From an uncultured Ignavibacteria bacterium (GTDB lineage: Bacteria > Bacteroidota > Ignavibacteria > Kapaibacteriales > Kapaibacteriaceae): a stretch of DNA of 45,621 nt. A model generated the notes under the pieces. It did no database searches, had not been told where the DNA came from, and saw only the letters and a list, made by a program, of their open reading frames with translations. The translations under genes were made by a program, and so were the position numbers. Location of the stretch: the NCBI GenBank assembly GCA_937870915.1, contig CALMZQ010000041.1, positions 1 to 45,621 of the forward strand. The letters run 5' to 3'. Shown here piece by piece: positions 15,980 through 27,257 of the stretch (within the stretch, counting starts at the first letter, position 1; each line of letters opens with the position of its first letter).

Positions 15980-16067
15980 TCAGTTACAGAGTTACGGAGT
16001 TACTCGGGCACGCTTCGTAAATTGGGCCTAACGTAACTCGTAACTAGTATCTAGTAACTCGAACATT
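15978..16067. repeat. AGTTAC / GTAACT inverted repeat array
   Basis: The left half carries three AGTTAC units (AGTTACAGAGTTACGGAGTTAC). The right half carries the reverse complement (GTAACTCGTAACT, then a further GTAACTCG). Together they can fold into an imperfect long hairpin of about 90 bases. It fills the gap between the DUF2851 and TDH-like genes. The same heptamer family occurs at 19072-19114, 20571-20698 and 28022-28080. Confidence 0.75.
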
Positions 16068-16075
16068 GCAACTCT

Positions 16076-17086
16076 ATGAGAATTACTCTTGTCACCGGAG
16101 CCAATGGAGAAATTGGCCACAGTCTTCTTGAAACACTTGCGGCTAGTGGTGATCGAAAGATCATTGCGTTGGATCTCGCCCCCTTAGCAGATGACTTACG
16201 CCCGATGGTGTCTGTTGCTCTCCAGGGTGATGTATCTGATCCGGCTATGGTGGATGAAATCGAGAAGCATGATGTACAGGAGATCTATCATCTTGCGGCA
16301 CTGCTCTCAACAAGTTCCGAGAGGAATCCGGCACTTGCGCATCAGGTAAACGTGAATGGAACGATGGGGCTTCTCCTCATGGCACGGCGCATAGGGGCAC
16401 GTACGGGTAGGGCTGTTACGTTTCTCTTCCCGAGTACGATAGCTGTCTACGGTATGCCGTCACTCGAAAAGAAGAATGCCGCCGGTGCTGTAACAGAGTT
16501 CGAATACCTGCAGCCAACTACCATGTACGGTATTAACAAGGTCTATTGTGAGCAGCTTGGTGGATATATGAGCGACCGATTTGGTCAGCTCACAGACGAA
16601 GCAGGGAAGAAGGTGTTAGACTTCCGTGCATTACGTTTCCCCGGACTCATCTCTGCAACAACAGTTCCAACAGGTGGAACAAGTGACTATGCACCGGAAA
16701 TGATTCATGCTGCCGCACAAGGCAAGGCATATGCATGTTTTGTCCGTCCGGATGCACGAATTCCATTCATGGCTATGCCGGACGGAGTAAAGGCACTCTT
16801 GGATTTGGCAGCTGCGCCGGCAGAGAATCTCACACAACGCGTTTACAACATAGGTGCATTTTCGCCTTCAGCCGAAGAAATTGCTTCTAAAGTGATGGAA
16901 GCGTTCCCCGGCGCAGAGATCACCTATGCCCCACATCCTAAACGTCAGGCCATCATTGATTCTTGGTGTGCGGATGTAAACGACGAAGCGGCACGCCGTG
17001 ATTGGGGCTGGAAGCCCGATTACGATATGGAACGAGCATTTGACGAGTACCTCATTCCTACGATCTCCGGCGTTTATGCCGTTTGA
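16076..17086 (+). CDS. NAD-dependent epimerase/dehydratase, short-chain L-threonine dehydrogenase type
   Basis: An extended short-chain dehydrogenase of 336 residues. The Rossmann motif is GANGEIG (residues 8-14), and the catalytic Ser plus Tyr-x-x-x-Lys is in STIAVYG and [15 protein letters not shown]. The C-terminal pattern [16 protein letters not shown] followed by [24 protein letters not shown] is typical of SDR-type L-threonine 3-dehydrogenases, which oxidise threonine to 2-amino-3-ketobutyrate. Another sugar or amino-alcohol substrate is possible, and no Kbl lyase gene is adjacent. It overlaps the start of the next gene by 11 bp. Confidence 0.8.
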   Translation: MRITLVTGANGEIGHSLLETLAASGDRKIIALDLAPLADDLRPMVSVALQGDVSDPAMVDEIEKHDVQEIYHLAALLSTSSERNPALAHQVNVNGTMGLLLMARRIGARTGRAVTFLFPSTIAVYGMPSLEKKNAAGAVTEFEYLQPTTMYGINKVYCEQLGGYMSDRFGQLTDEAGKKVLDFRALRFPGLISATTVPTGGTSDYAPEMIHAAAQGKAYACFVRPDARIPFMAMPDGVKALLDLAAAPAENLTQRVYNIGAFSPSAEEIASKVMEAFPGAEITYAPHPKRQAIIDSWCADVNDEAARRDWGWKPDYDMERAFDEYLIPTISGVYAV

Positions 17087-19076
17087 TGCCCCCACGAATC
17101 GACTTGCACTCGAACAGTCGCCATACCTTCTTCAACATGCTTCCAATCCCGTTGCATGGTATCCATGGAGCAATGAGGCATTCGAAGAAGCTCGTGCGGA
17201 AAACAAGCCGGTCTTCGTTAGTATAGGCTACGCAACGTGCCATTGGTGTCACGTTATGGCCCATGAATCGTTTGAGGATAAGGCCGTAGCGGATTTCCTT
17301 AACGAACATTACATCTGCATAAAGGTCGATAGAGAAGAGCGTCCAGATGTAGATGCCATTTGTATGGATGTCTGCCAGTCTCTTACCGGTCACGGTGGCT
17401 GGCCCCTGACCATCATGATGGATGCAGACAGGCGCCCCTTTTTTGCGGGAACCTATTTTCCGAGAAATTCCTTCGGGAATCGACTCGGATTTCTTGATCT
17501 GGTACAACGACTCCACGAGGTCTGGGTTCTGGATCATGCACGCGTGGTAGATACAGCAAAAGAGATTGCGGACTCGCTCACAAAGCAGGCGGAATCAGAT
17601 TTCCGAGGCGACGTCCCACCGGATGTGATGGACATCGTTGTCGATCACCATAAACGCATGTATGACGACGTGCATGGTGGGTTCTCCATCAAACCAAAAT
17701 TCCCCTCGCCGCATCACCTGCTCTTGCTTCTGCGTGCTGCCACCACCTCTGATGATAAGGGGCTACTGAGTATGGTTTGCACTACTCTTGAGGCAATGAG
17801 ATCCGGAGGGATATACGATCAGGTGGGGTATGGATTCCATCGATACAGTACCGACCGAGAATGGCTTGTACCACACTTTGAAAAGATGCTCTACGACCAG
17901 GCCATGATGATGATGGCCTATACCGAAGCGTGGCAGATCACACACGATGAGGTATACAAACGTGTTGTATTAGAGATCGCCGAATATCTACAGAGGGAGA
18001 TGACCGACGTCAGCGGCGCTTTCTACTCCGCCCAAGATGCAGACAGCGAGGGTGAAGAGGGGAAGTACTATATCTGGTCCGAACAAGAATGGAAGGATGT
18101 TTCCCCCGAGCTAACAGCTCTCTTGAATATTCGTGCTGACGGAAACTTTCACGACGAAGCCACGGGAGATCCAAGCACATCCAACATCCCACATGTTGAT
18201 CTTGGTTCACTACGCGCACTTCTCTCGAATGATGAATGGAGTTCGGTAAGACCACAATTCCTGGCGCGTCGTGCTGAACGTGTACCGCCGCTCACCGATG
18301 ATAAGATCTTGACGGATTGGAACGGCCTGATGATTGGCGCACTTGCACGCGCCGGGAGAGCGTTCAATGAATCGCCTCTAACGGCTTTGGCAGAGCGTGC
18401 CTATAGATCGTTCACGCATCCGGTGATGTTTCATCGACTACGTAATGGACAAGCAGCAGTCGAAAGCATGCTCGATGATCATGCAATGATGGGTTGGGCA
18501 GGGCTGGAACTGTATCAAACTACCGGTGAAACACAATTTCTCCGCGATGCGCTTGATTATGCCGATATCATCCTTGATCGATTCTCCGATGAAAACGGAG
18601 CACTCTTTACAGTCTCTCGAGATGTGACTGACGTACCTGTCCGCCAGAAGCATGGATATGACGGCGCCTACCCGTGTGGCAATAGTATGTCTGCCCTCCT
18701 GTTTGCCGGAATTGGTGCAATCACCAATTCGCGTACGTACCGCGAAGCCGCTCATGCATGTGTCCGAACCTACGGCACACAGTTGTCGCGTTCCGCACCC
18801 GGCTTCTGTATGCTTCTCTGTGCATGGGACACGCTAGCCAATGGATCTACAGAGATCGTTATCAATGGCGCAAAGGATAGCTCCTTCATCACAAAGGCAC
18901 GCACTTTCATTTCTTCCACGTATCGTCCTCGATCCTATATCATCTATCGTCCGGTAGACGAGCAAGGGGCTTCCCTTCTCCGCGAAGCATCGTATCCGTT
19001 TGACGCCTATCCCGAAAATTCGGTGCTTGTATGTAATGATTATGTCTGTGACCTTCCATTAACTGGCATGACGTAA
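17076..19076 (+). CDS. DUF255 thioredoxin-domain protein (YyaL/SSP411 family)
   Basis: The protein has 666 residues from the ATG at 17076. The start was chosen because family members begin with the block [24 protein letters not shown], seen just after it. An N-terminal thioredoxin-like domain contains CHWC in [19 protein letters not shown]-terminal alpha/alpha six-hairpin domain resembles that of N-acylglucosamine epimerases ([12 protein letters not shown], then [13 protein letters not shown]-like [18 protein letters not shown]). It is probably cytoplasmic; the biochemical role is not established. The start overlaps the TDH-like gene by 11 bp, so translation is probably coupled. The TAA stop is the first TAA of a GTAACT repeat array. 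Confidence 0.88.
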   Translation: MPFDAPTNRLALEQSPYLLQHASNPVAWYPWSNEAFEEARAENKPVFVSIGYATCHWCHVMAHESFEDKAVADFLNEHYICIKVDREERPDVDAICMDVCQSLTGHGGWPLTIMMDADRRPFFAGTYFPRNSFGNRLGFLDLVQRLHEVWVLDHARVVDTAKEIADSLTKQAESDFRGDVPPDVMDIVVDHHKRMYDDVHGGFSIKPKFPSPHHLLLLLRAATTSDDKGLLSMVCTTLEAMRSGGIYDQVGYGFHRYSTDREWLVPHFEKMLYDQAMMMMAYTEAWQITHDEVYKRVVLEIAEYLQREMTDVSGAFYSAQDADSEGEEGKYYIWSEQEWKDVSPELTALLNIRADGNFHDEATGDPSTSNIPHVDLGSLRALLSNDEWSSVRPQFLARRAERVPPLTDDKILTDWNGLMIGALARAGRAFNESPLTALAERAYRSFTHPVMFHRLRNGQAAVESMLDDHAMMGWAGLELYQTTGETQFLRDALDYADIILDRFSDENGALFTVSRDVTDVPVRQKHGYDGAYPCGNSMSALLFAGIGAITNSRTYREAAHACVRTYGTQLSRSAPGFCMLLCAWDTLANGSTEIVINGAKDSSFITKARTFISSTYRPRSYIIYRPVDEQGASLLREASYPFDAYPENSVLVCNDYVCDLPLTGMT

Positions 19077-19114
19077 CTCGTAACTAGTAACTCGTAACTC
19101 GTAACTCGTAACTA
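19072..19114. repeat. CGTAACT/AGTAACT tandem array between convergent genes
   Basis: About six copies of a 7-bp unit (C/A)GTAACT fill the whole gap between two convergent genes. The rightward gene's stop (TAA 19074-19076) and the leftward gene's stop (TAG, plus strand CTA 19112-19114) are both formed by repeat units. Confidence 0.85.
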
Positions 19115-20560
19115 CTCCCCATCTACCTCATACACCACACTTACTTCATTCTTATTGCCTCTTGGATTCAACCAATGTAGTGTGGCATCAAGAAGTCCGG
19201 GTTCAATCTCTGTTAACTGGATAAGTCTGCCCGGGGTGAGTGAGTCTACCCGACGAAGCAGAGCATCTCGGCTGGCTACGTCATAGAACACCACGTGTGT
19301 TGGAGCAAGTGTGGGAAGGTCCTTCCACGAAGCGGATGTGGTGTCTGTCAGCACAGTAAGCGTTGTTCTCTTATGCCCAAGATAGAACCATGGCACAAAG
19401 ACTCCGGGCTTAGCGATCACCGCAACTCGTTCAACACCCGGTAGTCGCTCGAGATACGTGAGTGATTCCACCCGTGAACGTTTTGAATAGGAGAACGTGA
19501 ACAATCCTAACAGCGATGAGTTCACGATCCAGAACCACAACCACGCTATGTTCATCCATGTTGTTGTGCGAGGAAATTGCGACGTTCTATCGGTCCAGGC
19601 AACCGCAACTGCTACCAACAGGAGTGGCACAACTGGAATGATGAACCGCTCCTGTTTGTTGGCGATGAGCGAGTGTGCAAGAACAAAAACGAGGATTGGA
19701 AGAAGAACTTCATAACGAAGTGCAGGACGTTTGTCCTTGAACAGACACCATAGAAGGATGAGACTCGTTGGTGGAATGAGAAGACCAACGATGAGTAGAA
19801 GATATTGGTAGATCGGACCGTTGGCGTAGGCATCCGATCCCGTCACAAAATTCATCCAATATGTTGCAGGTGCTACGAGGAACTGTCCCCATACGATCAG
19901 ATCTACAATACCCTGCGTGAGACAGATTGCCAAAACAAAGGAGAGGCCGAAGAGAAGAGCCATGCGCCGTTCTTTGCGCCATGCAAGCACAACGATCATT
20001 GTAGCTGGGATTACTGCCGTGTGATATCGGAACACAAAGGCTAGGGCAAAGGCAAGACCAGCTAACAACACGTCACGGACATTCGCTCTTCGCAATGCTA
20101 GGTAGACACCTGCCATGAGTGGTGTAATGCTCACTACTTCAATCAGGTTTCGGACACTTAGAAAGGGAAGGATCCAGAATACTGCCACGAGAAACGCTGC
20201 AGCCCTTGCCGAATCCTCAGAGCCAATTCTGCGCGCTATTGCCGCGGCAAGGGGAATAGTCAATGTTGCCAGTAGCGCGTGCAAAATTCGCATTACTAAC
20301 ATCTGTGTCTGTGGGTCAGTGATCCCAACGTTGATACAGGCTACAAGGATGCCATAGATGATTCCCGGATAAACCACGCTGTGTCCGGGGGGAACATCGC
20401 GATCGAACCATCCCCCGTGATCTTCCAAAAACCATCGAAACGGGCCATCTTCGATCACAAAATGATCGTCGTGCATGGCATATCCGGGTGAAAAGACAGC
20501 CGCTAGTATGCGTAGGGCCAGACCAATGAGGATGGCAATGCGGATCGAAGGAAACTTCAC
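19112..20560 (-). CDS. Polytopic GT-C glycosyltransferase (GT22/GT39-like)
   Basis: An integral membrane protein of 482 residues with about ten hydrophobic helices. An acidic motif follows the first helix (GYAMHDDHFVIEDGP), as expected for the catalytic loop of GT-C enzymes that use polyprenyl-phosphate sugars. A later segment, HSLIANKQERFIIPVVPLLL, resembles the KE-RF-P pattern of ALG9/GT22 mannosyltransferases. It probably adds a sugar to a lipid-linked glycan or envelope component at the outer face of the inner membrane; donor and acceptor are unknown. It is transcribed alone, between two GTAACT repeat arrays. Confidence 0.65.
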   Translation of the reverse strand: MKFPSIRIAILIGLALRILAAVFSPGYAMHDDHFVIEDGPFRWFLEDHGGWFDRDVPPGHSVVYPGIIYGILVACINVGITDPQTQMLVMRILHALLATLTIPLAAAIARRIGSEDSARAAAFLVAVFWILPFLSVRNLIEVVSITPLMAGVYLALRRANVRDVLLAGLAFALAFVFRYHTAVIPATMIVVLAWRKERRMALLFGLSFVLAICLTQGIVDLIVWGQFLVAPATYWMNFVTGSDAYANGPIYQYLLLIVGLLIPPTSLILLWCLFKDKRPALRYEVLLPILVFVLAHSLIANKQERFIIPVVPLLLVAVAVAWTDRTSQFPRTTTWMNIAWLWFWIVNSSLLGLFTFSYSKRSRVESLTYLERLPGVERVAVIAKPGVFVPWFYLGHKRTTLTVLTDTTSASWKDLPTLAPTHVVFYDVASRDALLRRVDSLTPGRLIQLTEIEPGLLDATLHWLNPRGNKNEVSVVYEVDGE

Positions 20561-20570
20561 TATGGTCAGC

Positions 20571-20698
20571 TTTTGGAGTTACGGGGTTACGCGATTACCA
20601 AGTTACCTATGTAGCTCCGTACCTGAGTAACTGCGTAACTCCGTACCTGACTAACTGCGTAACTCCGTACCTGAGTAACTGCGTAACTCCGTAATTTG
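20571..20698. repeat. 24-bp tandem repeat with inverted AGTTAC flank in a divergent promoter region
   Basis: Three copies of a unit close to CTGAGTAACTGCGTAACTCCGTAC occupy about 20632-20690. They are preceded by inverted copies (GGAGTTACGGGGTTACGC near 20575), so the region can fold on itself. It lies between the divergent glycosyltransferase and folD starts and so must contain or border both promoters. Confidence 0.85.
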
Positions 20699-20704
20699 CC
20701 TTCT

Positions 20705-21583
20705 ATGGCACTGATCATCGACGGAAACGCACTTGCGGCGGAGATACGAACTGAGGTGTCAGCCGATGTGGCTCGCCTAACAACTTCCACCGGGATCGTA
20801 CCCGGACTCAATCTTCTTCTTGTAGGGGAAGATCCTGCGAGCACGGTGTATGTACGAAACAAATCAAAGGACTGTGAAAAGGTTGGCATACGCTCCACCA
20901 TCGTTCGGATGGCGGCAACGGCAACGGAAGAAGAGGTAGTTGAGCAGGTTCGCGAGTGGAATAACGACCCAACAGTGCACGGAATCTTAGTGCAATTGCC
21001 GATACCGAAGCACATCAACGAGCACCGTGTGATTCGCACGATCGATCCGGCAAAAGACGTTGATGGATTCCATCCTGAGAATGCCGGACGTCTTTTGATC
21101 GGTCTTGATGGCTTTATCCCGTGTACTCCTTATGGAGTTCTGGAGATGCTTAAGCGGTATAACATCGAGACTTCTGGGAAACATGCTGTAGTGGTTGGCA
21201 GAAGTAATATAGTTGGGAAGCCCCTTGCCATTCTCCTTGCACAGAAACGACCACAAGGAAATGCAACCGTAACGATCTGTCACACGGGAACACCCAACAT
21301 CGCCGAACATACCCGCAGAGCAGACATCCTGATTTCCGCTGTTGGGGTTCATGGTGTGATCACGGCTGATCATGTGAAAGACGGAGCCGTGGTGATCGAT
21401 GTGGGGATCAATCGAATAACCCTTCCTGACGGGACAACAAAACTCACGGGCGACGTGTTGTTCGATGAAGTGTCCGCCAAGGCTTCGGCCATAACACCGG
21501 TTCCGGGTGGTGTTGGACCAATGACGCGGGCAATGCTCCTTCGCAATACTGTAACCGCTGCTGAGAGGATAGGGGGCCGATGA
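20705..21583 (+). CDS. folD: Methylenetetrahydrofolate dehydrogenase/cyclohydrolase
   Basis: A bifunctional enzyme of one-carbon metabolism that interconverts 5,10-methylene-THF and 10-formyl-THF. The 292 residues show the catalytic Lys in STVYVRNKSKDCEKVGI, the QLPIPKHINE and DVDGFHPENAGRL blocks, the NADP-binding VVGRSNIVGKPLA, and the C-terminal TPVPGGVGPMTRAMLL. The ATG at 20705 was preferred to an in-frame TTG at 20696, which lies in the repeat array. The gene overlaps the next one by 4 bp (ATGA). It makes the methylene-THF that the MTHFR domain at 8.5-10.3 kb would reduce. Confidence 0.96.
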   Translation: MALIIDGNALAAEIRTEVSADVARLTTSTGIVPGLNLLLVGEDPASTVYVRNKSKDCEKVGIRSTIVRMAATATEEEVVEQVREWNNDPTVHGILVQLPIPKHINEHRVIRTIDPAKDVDGFHPENAGRLLIGLDGFIPCTPYGVLEMLKRYNIETSGKHAVVVGRSNIVGKPLAILLAQKRPQGNATVTICHTGTPNIAEHTRRADILISAVGVHGVITADHVKDGAVVIDVGINRITLPDGTTKLTGDVLFDEVSAKASAITPVPGGVGPMTRAMLLRNTVTAAERIGGR

Positions 21584-22338
21584 AACGCTCACCATTGCCT
21601 GTGCTTTTCTCCGATGAACACCTTGTTGTTGTAAACAAACCGGCCGGTCTCCTTGCCATACCGGATCGATACGATGTGAATCTCCCAAGTGTGAAGTCCC
21701 TCGTTCGTGATCAGTTTGGTAGTGCCTTTACCGTCCACCGTCTCGATAAGGACACCTCGGGCGTGATGATCATGGCACTTACACCCGAAGCCCACAAGGC
21801 ACTCAACGAGCAGTTCGAAAAACACATCGTTACCAAGACCTACCTGGCGATCGTCTCCGGGATCGTGGACCGTGATGAGATCAAGATCGATATCCCGATA
21901 GCATCGGATACTAGGCGAAAGGGTCTGATGAAACCATCAGCCAAGGGCAAGGAAGCACATACGATCATGCGTGTGGTAGAACGGTTCCGCTTGGCCACAT
22001 TGGTTGAATGTGACCTTATTACCGGACGCCAACATCAGATTCGTGTGCATTGTTCGGCTGTTGGACATCCACTTTTGGTGGACCCGGACTACGGCAAAAA
22101 CAGGCAGTTTTTGCTTTCAACCATTAAGCGTAGATACAACCTGGCCAAGGGTGCAGAGGAACGTCCGGTCATTGAACGGCTTACCCTACATGCCGGCAGA
22201 GTAAGCTTTGACCATCCCGTTTCCGGTGAACGCATTACGGTTACTGCTGAGCCCCCTAAGGACTTTTCGGCGGCCATCCAAGTGCTCCGAAAATATGCAG
22301 CTCCGTATGCATCGGCGTTTGATGCTGAGTTCTTCTGA
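21580..22338 (+). CDS. RluA-family RNA pseudouridine synthase
   Basis: The 252-residue protein carries the RluA signature HRLDKDTSGVMIMA with the catalytic Asp, the opening VVNKPAGLLAIPDR, and the RNA-binding GRQHQIRVHCSAVGHPLLVD block. It lacks the N-terminal S4 domain found in RluC/RluD types, so it resembles the shorter RluA/TruC group that modifies rRNA or tRNA uridines. The exact target cannot be read from the sequence. It is coupled to folD by a 4-bp overlap and followed by adk after 42 bp. Confidence 0.9.
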   Translation: MKRSPLPVLFSDEHLVVVNKPAGLLAIPDRYDVNLPSVKSLVRDQFGSAFTVHRLDKDTSGVMIMALTPEAHKALNEQFEKHIVTKTYLAIVSGIVDRDEIKIDIPIASDTRRKGLMKPSAKGKEAHTIMRVVERFRLATLVECDLITGRQHQIRVHCSAVGHPLLVDPDYGKNRQFLLSTIKRRYNLAKGAEERPVIERLTLHAGRVSFDHPVSGERITVTAEPPKDFSAAIQVLRKYAAPYASAFDAEFF

Positions 22339-22349
22339 GCTACAGGTCG

Positions 22350-22357
22350 TATCTTCG
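22350..22357 (+). promoter_or_regulatory. Probable -7 promoter element of adk
   Basis: TATCTTCG differs from the Bacteroidota TAnnTTTG consensus at one base and lies 23 bases before the adk ATG. The same TATCTTCG occurs upstream of the TPR gene (33459) and the iron-sulfur oxidoreductase (43393), which supports it as a local promoter form. No TTG is seen at the expected upstream spacing. Confidence 0.45.
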
Positions 22358-22380
22358 AGCATTCTAGCTGCAGGAAAACG

Positions 22381-22980
22381 ATGATCATCATTCTGTTCGG
22401 AGCCCCCGGTGTGGGGAAGGGTACTCAAGCTGTCATTCTCGCCGAGAAGCTCGGTGTGGCTCATCTGAGTACAGGTGACGCTTTTCGAGCCGCGATCAAA
22501 AACCAAACGCCGGTAGGTGTTCTGGCAAAAGAATTTGTGGATGCCGGTAAGCTTGTGCCCGACGAGATCGTGGCACGAATCGTTGAAGAGGCCATGGAGG
22601 GGGCAACCTTCGCCAAGGGATGTATCCTTGATGGTTTCCCACGAACTCGGGCCCAAGCCGATGCTCTCGATACCATGCTCGCGGCCAAGGGACTGCATAT
22701 CGATTCTGTTGTGAATCTAAATGTTGATGATTCAACCATCATCAGCCGCCTGCTTCAGCGTGGACGGGCAGATGACTCGGAGGACATCATCCGCCACCGC
22801 CTCGATATCTATAATCACGAAACAGCGCCACTTCTGAAATTCTATTCAGATAAGGGGCTCCTCACATCCGTTGATGGAATCGGAAACGTGGAGTTTGTGA
22901 ACGAGCGAATTCTCTCTGCTATTGCCCCTTCAGGTGTGCAAGCACATCCCGTGCCCGATACGACGTCTGACCAGGCCTAA
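22381..22980 (+). CDS. adk: Adenylate kinase, short (LID-less) type
   Basis: It interconverts ATP + AMP and 2 ADP. The 199 residues contain the P-loop GAPGVGKGTQ, the AMP-binding LSTGDAFRAAI and ILDGFPRTRAQADAL, and the RGRADDSEDIIRHRL arginines. The LID region is the short form without zinc cysteines, normal for Bacteroidota. The last 17 residues (SGVQAHPVPDTTSDQA) look like a disordered tail. AGGA lies a few bases before the start. The 3' end overlaps the convergent nitronate monooxygenase-like gene by 62 bp, which is unusually long, so the tail is encoded opposite the other gene's C-terminus. Confidence 0.95.
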   Translation: MIIILFGAPGVGKGTQAVILAEKLGVAHLSTGDAFRAAIKNQTPVGVLAKEFVDAGKLVPDEIVARIVEEAMEGATFAKGCILDGFPRTRAQADALDTMLAAKGLHIDSVVNLNVDDSTIISRLLQRGRADDSEDIIRHRLDIYNHETAPLLKFYSDKGLLTSVDGIGNVEFVNERILSAIAPSGVQAHPVPDTTSDQA

Positions 22981-24355
22981 GAAACTGACCAACATGAACG
23001 AGATCATCACCTGCTGTTAGCAGGGGTTGCTCCACGTATCCGTCTTCTTGCGTCTGTGCCAACCCTACATTTGATAGGAGAGCATTGCACAGACATTTGC
23101 GGTCTACTGTGTCTTCAATCTTTCCACCTTTGCGCACATAATCCTCAACAGGTTCACTGGCACAGAGGTAGACTATCGCACCGTCATCGCGCACGGCAAC
23201 CTGACGGAGATAGCCAAGGTCGCATTTTCGGGGTCGCTCTTCGTAAACGGATCTTTCGGATTGTGTTCCGGGAAGTTGAACTACCTTGAAGGGGAAACCA
23301 GTTGGTGATGCATGTGGGTCTGTGAAAACGGCTTCGCCTTCAACGATGTCCCCGTGTAGGATCCGGTCAATGACGGCTTCACGAAGCTTTGGAGCTACGC
23401 CCGACTCTTCACAAAAAGCAAAGGCTGTTCCGACCTGAATGCCACTGGCACCGAGTTCAATGGCCTGAACGAGTTTCTCAGGAGATCCGTAGGAACCAGC
23501 AAGCCAGAACGGTAAACCAAGTGCACGGATCTCAGCGAGGTCTGCCTCGTCCTTGTGGCTATAAATGGGTTCACCACGGTCAGTGAGTTTCATCGGTCCC
23601 CGCGGAGGCGCATTGTGCCCGCCGGCCAGAACTCCCTCGATCACAAATCCCTCTACAGAACCCGTGGATTTCTTCACAAGATGGGATGCAAGGGTACTAG
23701 AGGAGATGATTGCCAGGAATGCCGGACGTTTCAAAGACGATTTTGGAATCGTATTCAAAGCCTCGCGGGGGGATACCGTCGTGAATACTTCGGTCGTGCC
23801 GGGAGTCCCACTCACGGCAATCCGGATAGAGGCATCCTCGTGCTCTACGAATCGATCAAGGACGCCTGGGATCTCTCTCGGGACCCCGGCGCCCATTAGC
23901 ATATAGTCTACGCCAGCAAGCATAGCCCCATACGTGGCTGCGAGGTTGGACGTTTGAAGCTTTTCCAGAAAGTTGATGCCTACGATACCGTTGTGACCTT
24001 CCTTAGCTAGCCAGACCTCAACAAAACCCGCGGCAATGTTGAGTCGCTGGAGTGTACGCGTGGGCGATACAGAAGGCACCGGGCTCCTCTTGAACCTGGC
24101 ACCAGTTGGTATTCCACCTTCAACGTAATAGGTGGCCAGAATCTCTGAGGCTACCGTGGAGTCTACAAAATGGGAAAGTGCTCTTTGCACATGTCCACCA
24201 GGATCACCGTTCTGTAGCCTGCGGACCATAACGGAATTCAAGGCTGTCCCGGATACCACACCCAGTTCACCTTCAAGAGAAACAGCTCGGGCCAGTCGCC
24301 AGTCGGATACGCCAACTCCCATCCCGCCTTGGATAATCAATGGTGTACTCATCAT
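22919..24355 (-). CDS. Nitronate monooxygenase / FabK-PfaD-like FMN protein
   Basis: A TIM-barrel flavoprotein of 478 residues in the 2-nitropropane dioxygenase-like superfamily. Clues are the opening PLIIQGGMGVGVSDWRLARAVS, the catalytic-His segment EGVLAGGHNAPP, and the FMN-phosphate region LAGSYGSPEKLVQAIELGASGIQVGTAF. It is about 120 residues longer than typical nitronate monooxygenases. The C-terminal extension carries several cysteines (KCDLGYLR and DRKCLCNAL), more like PfaD-type or uncharacterised long members. Substrate unknown. The start may be either of two adjacent ATGs. The upstream AT-rich region holds paired inverted repeats. Confidence 0.8.
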   Translation of the reverse strand: MMSTPLIIQGGMGVGVSDWRLARAVSLEGELGVVSGTALNSVMVRRLQNGDPGGHVQRALSHFVDSTVASEILATYYVEGGIPTGARFKRSPVPSVSPTRTLQRLNIAAGFVEVWLAKEGHNGIVGINFLEKLQTSNLAATYGAMLAGVDYMLMGAGVPREIPGVLDRFVEHEDASIRIAVSGTPGTTEVFTTVSPREALNTIPKSSLKRPAFLAIISSSTLASHLVKKSTGSVEGFVIEGVLAGGHNAPPRGPMKLTDRGEPIYSHKDEADLAEIRALGLPFWLAGSYGSPEKLVQAIELGASGIQVGTAFAFCEESGVAPKLREAVIDRILHGDIVEGEAVFTDPHASPTGFPFKVVQLPGTQSERSVYEERPRKCDLGYLRQVAVRDDGAIVYLCASEPVEDYVRKGGKIEDTVDRKCLCNALLSNVGLAQTQEDGYVEQPLLTAGDDLVHVGQFLRPGQTSYRARDVLAHLKGQ

Positions 24356-24402
24356 AATAAAGACAATCTACTCCGAAATATATTGCCCACCATACCCGTT
24401 CA

Positions 24403-24428
24403 GATATCCACAAATCTGTGTGGATATC
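24403..24428. promoter_or_regulatory. Inverted repeat of DnaA-box-like sites, pair 1
   Basis: GATATCCACA and TGTGGATATC are perfect inverted arms separated by 6 bases. Each arm contains ATATCCACA, one mismatch from the DnaA box TTATCCACA. It could be a DnaA-binding pair or an operator for the divergent genes. Confidence 0.55.
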
Positions 24429-24525
24429 ATAGTCGTACCGAGATTCAACAATGAACGATGTAAGTGCCGTAAAATCAGATATATAAAGCGAAGTGTTAAT
24501 ATTATTGTTTATGATAGATCGCAGA

Positions 24526-24555
24526 TGTGGAATGGAAATTGATTACGTTTCCACA
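24526..24555. promoter_or_regulatory. Inverted repeat of DnaA-box-like sites, pair 2
   Basis: TGTGGAA and TTCCACA are inverted arms separated by 16 bases. The right arm sits in GTTTCCACA, one mismatch from the DnaA-box form TTTTCCACA. It lies 31 bp before the first outer-membrane barrel gene, so an operator role is equally possible. Confidence 0.45.
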
Positions 24556-24585
24556 CTTCGGTCACCTTGTTGAATTGACCTACGG

Positions 24586-27194
<2,609 letters not shown>

Positions 27195-27257
27195 ATTAAT
27201 AAAAATTCATCCTTCATTCATCGGGTTCCTGTGGAAAACTCCTAACTTGCTTTTCTC
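27195..27257. promoter_or_regulatory. AT-rich gap with a perfect DnaA-box variant
   Basis: The gap before rlpA is AT-rich at its left end and holds TGTGGAAAA at 27230-27238, the exact complement of TTTTCCACA, a TTWTNCACA-type DnaA box. A single box can occur by chance or serve DnaA-dependent gene control. The rlpA promoter should also lie here. Confidence 0.35.

Larger units (their letters stand above)
24356..24585. other. AT-rich intergenic region with paired DnaA-box-like repeats (possible origin or divergent regulatory region)
   Basis: This 230-bp divergent gap is much richer in A and T than its surroundings, especially 24471-24516. The AT-rich part is flanked by two inverted pairs of TCCACA-type sites (24403-24428 and 24526-24555). 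The classical origin-linked cluster rpmH-rnpA-yidD-yidC lies 11 kb to the right, but dnaA and dnaN are not in the window. A plain promoter/operator region is the main alternative. Confidence 0.4.

Noticed and set aside
16998-17075. Longer N-terminus for the DUF255 protein
   Set aside because: The extra residues are a frame-shifted reading of the TDH-like gene's 3' end; the family start block follows the ATG at 17076.
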